Shown: positions 58,141-64,000 of the stretch, one piece after another
Numbering within the stretch: the stretch's first letter is position 1
Layout: each line of letters starts with the position of its first letter
Source of the DNA: Bos javanicus
Taxonomy: Eukaryota > Chordata > Mammalia > Artiodactyla > Bovidae
Direction of reading: 5' to 3'
Length of the DNA stretch: 64,000 nucleotides
Assembly: GCF_032452875.1 (NCBI RefSeq)
Contig: NC_083869.1
Location: 82,268,501-82,332,500 of the forward strand
The notes under the pieces: model-generated
Seen by the model: only the letters and a program-made list of their open reading frames with translations
The model's database searches: none
What the model was told of the DNA's origin: nothing
Made by a program: the position numbers and the translations under genes

Positions 58141-58178
58141 AGCTTCATATAAAAGGGGAGACAGCTTCATATAAAAGG
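58141..58178. repeat. Short tandem duplication
   Basis: AGCTTCATATAAAAGG occurs at 58141-58156 and again at 58163-58178 (22-bp period). Unit origin unknown. Confidence 0.85.
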
Positions 58179-58699
58179 ATTTACAAGAAAAATAAGTATA
58201 ATTAAACATGAAAAATAAGAAGAATTACTAACTTTATTAATCCAAATAGCAATCACTCTTTCAAAATTTGAGCTAATTAGGACAGAGGAAGAGGGACAAA
58301 AGATTACTACCAAACTTGTAGATATATGCCATTGAAAATACATGTTAAGCGTAAAGCTAATTAATTTCACATATCTACTACTTATTTTTGCCAGTGCCAA
58401 GAAATAAAAGTTAGAGCCAAATTGCCTATTTCAGATAAATCAGATTTTTTTTAGTTATTATCTATAAATTACAACTATTCCACCACAACTGCTTCATTAG
58501 CAAAACAGCCCTATTATCCCTTAAGTTTACCTTATCATATGTGTTTTCTTATGCTGATTTCTTATTAATTTTAAATAATAATTTTAGCTTACTAGCACTA
58601 AAACTTTAAGAAGTAGTCATTCTCCTAACAAGTTATAAACATTCTTCAAGGAAAATTACTATTTCTTTGACCTATTCCAATCTATTTTAAAGAATAATT

Positions 58700-59283
58700 G
58701 CATAAAGAAGTAGGTGACTATAAAACTGTGTTGATGCACTTATAATTCAAAAATATAATTTGTGTGAAAATGGTGGTACAAAAGAATGGTGTAACAACAA
58801 AGCCATAGTAGAATACAATTTCTGTATATTATTAAAATTAGGTTAAAATTAACTAGATTGTTTTAAAAGAATATGCTGGTTGTATTCCCCAGAACAATTA
58901 AGAATATAACCTGAAAAACAAGAGAATGAAAAAGGTATGTTAGAAAAAATGTTTAAATCAATGAAGCAGTGATGAAGAAATATAGAAACAGACATATAAG
59001 ATATAATGAAAACAGTAACAGAGCAGATATAAAATTCTACCAAATCTGTAATTTTATTAAATGTAAGAGAATTAAATGCCCCACTTTCAACATCGGATAG
59101 ACTAGTATGCAAAAAATAACCAAAAATGTAGATTTGAAGAATACTATAAGCCAAACAAGTTCAGCAATTTTGCAGGGTACATGATTGACATACAAAAATT
59201 AGTTGTATTCAAATACATTAGCAGTGAACAATTGGAAAATGAAGTTAGACAATAATTTCATTTATAATAGCATCAAAAAGAGT
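58700..59283 (+). mobile_element. Old L1/HAL1 fragments, left of BovB insertion
   Basis: About 59040-59100 resembles the ORF2 start ('attttattaaatgtaagagaattaaatgcccc'). 59160-59274 matches L1 RT ('ttttgcagggtacatgattgacatacaaaaattagttgtattc', then 'atttataatagcatcaaaaag'). The jump between them implies an internal deletion. Confidence 0.65.
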
Positions 59284-59997
59284 CAGTCAATTAGTTCAGT
59301 CGCTCAGTCATGTCTGACTCTTTGCGACCCCATGAACCGCAGCACACCAGGCCTCCCTGTCTATCACCAACTCCTGGAGTTTACCCAAACTCATGTCCAT
59401 TGAGTTGGTGATGCCATCCAACCATCTTATCCTCAAGTGTTGTTCCCTTCTCCTCCTGCCCTCAATCTTTCCCAACATCAGGGTCTTCTCTAATGAGTCA
59501 GCTCTTTGCATCAGGTGGCCAAAGTACTGGAGTTTCAGCTTCAACATCAGTCCTTCCAATGAATACCCAGGACTGATCTCCTTTAGGATGGGCTGGTTGG
59601 ATCTCCTTGCAGTCCAAGGGACTCTCATGAGTCTTCTCCAACATCACAGTTCAAAAGCATCAATTCTTCGGGGCTCAGCTTTCTTTATAGTCCAACTCTC
59701 ACATCCATACATGACCACTGGAAAAACCATATCCTTGATTAAATGGACCTTTGTTGGCAAAGTAATGTCTAAGCTTTATAATATACTGTCTAGGTTGGTC
59801 ATAACTTTCCTTCCAAGGAGGAAGCATCTTTTAATTTCATGGCTGTAATCACCATCTACAGTGATTTTGGAGCCCCCCAAAATAAAGTCAGCCACTGCTT
59901 CCACTGTTTCCCTATCTATTTGCCATGAAGTGATGGACTGGATGCTATGATCTTAGTTTTCTGAATGTTGAGCTTTAAGCCAACTTTCTCACTCATT
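59284..59997 (-). mobile_element. BovB LINE 3' end nested in old L1
   Basis: Antisense BovB from gtcgctcagtcatgtctg to ccaactttctcactcatt. AAAAAGAGT at 59275-59283 and 59998-60006 is the target duplication. Open frames 59308-59628 (minus) and 59393-59848 (plus, antisense) are pieces of it. Confidence 0.93.
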
Positions 59998-60965
59998 AAA
60001 AAGAGTAGAATATGTATAATTTAACAAAAGGAGTTCAAGAATTCTAAACCTCAAAAAAATATTGAATAAATTAAAGAACACCCAAATAAATAGAAAGACA
60101 TCTTGTGTTAATGGATTGGAAGACTTACTATTCTTTAGATGGCATCTTGAAACTTTAAAACAAAGTTTTAGAAATTTTCAATAATCATGACAGTAAGATA
60201 TTGATATACAGATACACATGTAATTTAAAAGAATGGAATTGAGAACCCTGAAATAAAACATTAAGTTTAGGGTGAGTTGATGTTGATAACGGTGCCAAGG
60301 TAATTACATGAGTGAAAACCTCTGAAAATATTGTCAAAGAAAATGAAAACACTAACTTGAAAACATTTCTGCACCCTCAGTTTTATAGCAACTGGGTTAT
60401 TTACAATAACCAAGACCTAAGTGTCCACAGATGGATGAATGAATAAAGAAATTGTGGTTACATGTATACAACAGAATATTATTTCTTCAAAGTCCTCCCA
60501 TTTGTGATGACATGAATGAAGGTATTATGGTAAGTGAAATAAGTGAAACAGAGAAATACAAAAACTATATGATCTCACTAATACAATACCAAACTCACAG
60601 AAAATAAAAGATTAAATTTGTGGTTACTGGAGGTGGGTTGGAGTGTGGAGAAGGGAAAACTGGAGGAAGTGATCAAAAGGTATACAATTTCAGTTATAAA
60701 ATAAATACTAAGGATGTAATATATAAGATGGTGAATATAGTTAACATTGCTATATGATATACAGGAAAGTTCTTATGAAAGCAAATCCTAAGAATTCTCA
60801 CCACAAGAAGATTTTTAACTTTCTTTTATAGTATCTATAAGGATATTAACTAAGCATAGTGTGGTAATCATATCACAATATATGTAAATCAAACCATAAT
60901 GCTGTATCCCTTAAGCTTATATGGTGATGCATGTGAGTTATTTCTCAGTAAAACTGTGGAAAATG
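59998..60965 (+). mobile_element. Old L1, right of BovB insertion, to its 3' end
   Basis: ORF2 C-terminal text (taatggattggaagacttac, tggaattgagaaccctgaaat), a jump, then 'gttatttacaataaccaagacctaagtgtcc', 'gtgtggagaagggaaaactgg', 'acttaagcttatatggtgatgcatg' type 3'UTR ending near ttctcagtaaaactg. Internal deletion near 60345. Confidence 0.72.
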
Positions 60966-61025
60966 AGTGAAAGAGTAGTATTTTCCAGAAATGAGATGGG
61001 CATAACTGCATTATCCACAAGCAGG

Positions 61026-61044
61026 AAAAAAAAAAAAAAAAAAA
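61026..61044. repeat. A19 homopolymer
   Basis: Nineteen A at the boundary between two old L1 fragments. Confidence 0.95.
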
Positions 61045-61870
61045 GAATACGGGCCTCTATCTCACCACATACACAAAAACAAAGTATAAAGTAATTGTAG
61101 ACCTAAATTAAGAGATAATACATAAAACTCTTAGAGAACACTTAGAGATAAATCTTAGTGACTTTGGAGTAAGTAATGATGTATTAGATATGATATTAAA
61201 AGCCTAGACAACAAAGGAAAGAACAGATAAAAGACTGCATTAGATTAGAGATTTTCCTATAAATGGTATCAATAAAGATAAAAGACAACTCACAATATGG
61301 GAAAAAATATTTACAAGTTATTTTTCTGTTAAGGGACTTGTATTCTCAATATATTAAAAAACACATAGCAATAATAAAATAAGACAAAAACCCAATTTAA
61401 AAAAGAGCAAACAATTTAATAGACATTTCATTGAAGAACATTTACAAGTGGCCAACAATCACATGCATGTTCAACACCATTAGATATTAGGGAATTAGAA
61501 ATCAACACTGCAGTGTAATATTGCTTTGCTACCACTAGTATGATTAAGTTTTAAAAATACAGTAACAGGCTATAGCAGTATGGATATCTTTACCCATTGC
61601 CAGTAATATGTAACAGTGCAGCCTCTTTGAAAACCTAACAAGTCCTCAAAATGTTAAGCCTAAGAGTTACCTTATGACCCAACAATCCCACTTGTAGGTA
61701 TGCACTCAAGATAAAGAAATGTTGTTGATAAAGATGTACAGAACTGTTCCTTATAACATTACTCATAGTAACCAAAAAGTGGAAACAGCTGATAAATGGA
61801 TATATTAATTGATAAATGAATAAACAAAAATGTTGAGTATCCATACATGGAATACTTGTCATCTTCTGTC
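61045..61870 (+). mobile_element. Second old L1 fragment (ORF2 C-terminal half)
   Basis: 'cctctatctcaccacatacac', 'aactcacaatatgggaaaaaat', 'gagcaaacaatttaatagacatttc', 'gagttaccttatgacccaacaatcccac' follow L1 ORF2 upstream of the region already seen at 60,390. It therefore repeats earlier L1 coordinates and is a separate insertion. Confidence 0.75.
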
Positions 61871-64000
61871 AAGGTTAATCCTGAATTAAACATATGTTAA
61901 ACAATATAGAAACAACAGAAAATCATTCCTCACACACACACAAAAATACTTTTGAGCAAGCTATGTACAGTAAGCAATAGAAGAAAGCATGTTTATTTTT
62001 TTCTACAATTTTTCCCTTTGAATCTCTTTTCTTGACTTGCTCTTTCCCAAGATCCTACTTTCTTCCCACATGAAATTTCATATGTACTATATAACTTTTA
62101 AAGTCCCTTTCATATGTGAATATATTGCAGGTATTCTAGTTATTATAACATACCAACAATACATTAGAGATTATTTCCCTCTTAGGTTTAAGAGTTTACA
62201 AAGTATGAGATAGTGGAGTGGCAGGAAATAACTGTGGTCTATTACAAGTATCCTTAATCTATCTGCTTGACTGATGTCAAATTAGGGTTCTTCAAGATGA
62301 ATGAGAAAGGTAGGAGAGCTACAACAACGCAGAATGATATGACAACATTTTCATTTGCTTTACATTCTACTTGCCCTTTCAACATCTTCTCAGTCCTGAG
62401 GCCCTTGTAGACAAAGACAAGGAGATAATGAAAAAAATAAACTACTTACTCTTCTTCCATTCATTCTCTCTCTCTCTAATCTTCAGGATTTCCTGCATAG
62501 TTTCTAGAATATAGTTTTATTATTTTATCTTTTATTATATTTATTTTTCCATTGTGGAGATTTGCAAAGAGTCCAAATTTAACATCCTGAATAAATATTT
62601 TCTACAGCAAAAGAGAAACACACACTCCTGTAAATACATTTACAACTCTTGCTATAATTCACCATGACAGGGTAGACATCCATCAGCATGATCACCATGG
62701 TTTTAAAAATGGCCTAAGATTCTGAATAAAACAAATCCAAAACACAAATGTAGAATCGATACTGATTTATTTAGGATGGTGTTGACTATATCATGAGGCA
62801 AAGACCACATGAGGACTCAACAATGGTTGTACTAATACGATGTTGAAACCAGCTGGGTAACTGCCCATTAATAAAGTAAAGCTACTGCAGAGGAAAGAAT
62901 GATGCTTCAATCAATAAAAATGCTTAATTAAAAAAAGCAAACAACAACAAGCAGGGTGGTAAAGCTCCAGGATGTATTGACATTCATTATAGACATTAAT
63001 TCTCTTTACTATACCTTTCCCTCTCTTTGCCCTTCAAATTCCATAAAAGTAGCAGGTTTTTTCTTAGGTTTTAATTTGATATTTATCAATAAATACATGT
63101 GGCTAGCAACATTATAAAGCTAGAATAATCCCTATTTTCTTTTTAAATCTGAAAATCCACTGACTGACATGAACAATAGCAACTAGAAAAATCAATTGGC
63201 CTGTGAACCTGTACACCCAGGATCTGCATTGTGAATGCTGTGTAGTGTGTGACATTTCAAATGAAGCCTGTCTGATTAGATGATTCATGACCCCCATTTA
63301 CAAATTAGAAGACAGTGCCTGGAATATTGTGAAAGGTTATTTTTGGTCTCTAATTTGTGGCTGTGCAAAGTGAAAGTCATTGTTTTCTTTTTCCTCCAAG
63401 AAAAAGAGGTTATTAGAGAAAGTACAATTATTACAATGCCTATAATTAGGGATATAAGCAATACACAATTCTAGAATCATTCACAATACATTCGCTTTGT
63501 TCATTTTTATTATGTGGGAAGAAATTTTAAGCAGAACCCAACAAGTGGGAAAACTGACAGGTATGAAGGAGTTAGGAGCCAATTAGCTTTTCACTCACTG
63601 TGCCAAAAAGATGATTCACACAAAAAAAAGAAAAGTTTCCATCAGTTGAGTACAAGAAGGCCAATGCAAATATTTATCTGAAATATATCATTTGAGAAAA
63701 TTTTGGCATGCAGTTATTTGACAATTGTACTACTCTAATCAAATTATCATTAGTATGAAGGAGTTAATTTCTTTTAGAAATATTTTTTAACTTATATGTT
63801 CATGAAAATAAGCCAAGTTTTATCTGCATATGGCAAAATATGTGTTAAGTATATATAATAAAATTTTAATCTCTATATAATAAATTAAACATTATATATA
63901 TAAATTTTTACCTAGGCATAATGAAACTTCAACATTAAATATATATAAATGCTATTTTTATTTTTCCAAGTTCCAAACAGAAAAGTAAAAACAACAAAAA
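61871..64000. other. Unique AT-rich DNA
   Basis: Only simple tracts ((CA)n near 61932, (CT)n at 62465-62478, TA-rich text at 63845-63905). No exon, RNA gene or repeat family recognised. Confidence 0.5.

Overview
This window is AT-rich nuclear DNA from a ruminant, almost certainly a bovid. The diagnosis rests on its repeats: BovB (RTE) LINEs, the BovB-derived SINEs Bov-A2 and Bov-tA, and ruminant-type L1s with a very long 5'UTR. The sequence alone does not separate cattle, bison, buffalo, sheep or goat. I recognise no host exon, tRNA, rRNA, CpG island or CRISPR array. The window reads as gene desert or the inside of a large intron.

Layout. 1-9,310: unique AT-rich DNA with three Bov-A2 copies, MIR and hAT fossils, a possible ERV LTR end, two BovB 3' ends and a 130-bp L1 tail. 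9,316-17,755: a Bov-tA, then a BovB split by a young sense L1 (11,891-17,356) whose ORF1 is intact and whose ORF2 keeps all endonuclease and RT catalytic residues but stops early at codon 1150. 17,756-22,400: MER5-like fossils, an antisense BovB and a 5'-inverted L1. 22,416-33,641: an older, essentially full-length antisense L1 carrying five later insertions (two BovB, two Bov-A2, one Bov-tA). 33,642-39,300: a CR1/L3-like fossil, two Bov-tA, an L1MA-like fragment and unique DNA. 39,305-44,240: an old 5'-inverted L1 broken by a Bov-A2 and by a younger 5'-inverted L1. 44,650-47,520: a BovB with an L1 tail inside it, SINEs and a hAT fossil. 47,521-64,000: mostly unique DNA with scattered SINEs, a head-to-head BovB pair and old L1/HAL1 fragments.

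The elements depend on each other. L1 supplies the target-primed insertion machinery that leaves the A-rich tails, target-site duplications (TSDs) and inversions seen here. Bov-A2 and Bov-tA carry BovB-like 3' ends and are thought to be mobilised by BovB. Nesting gives relative ages: CR1/L3, MIR and hAT fossils are oldest, then old L1 and HAL1, then BovB and Bov-tA, then Bov-A2 and young L1.

I found no convincing new biological system. The points most worth checking are a premature ORF2 stop shared by two independently inserted L1s, a CR1/L3-like fossil with a short open endonuclease-like frame, a 39-bp imperfect duplication around a BovB end, and two nested 5'-inverted L1s.
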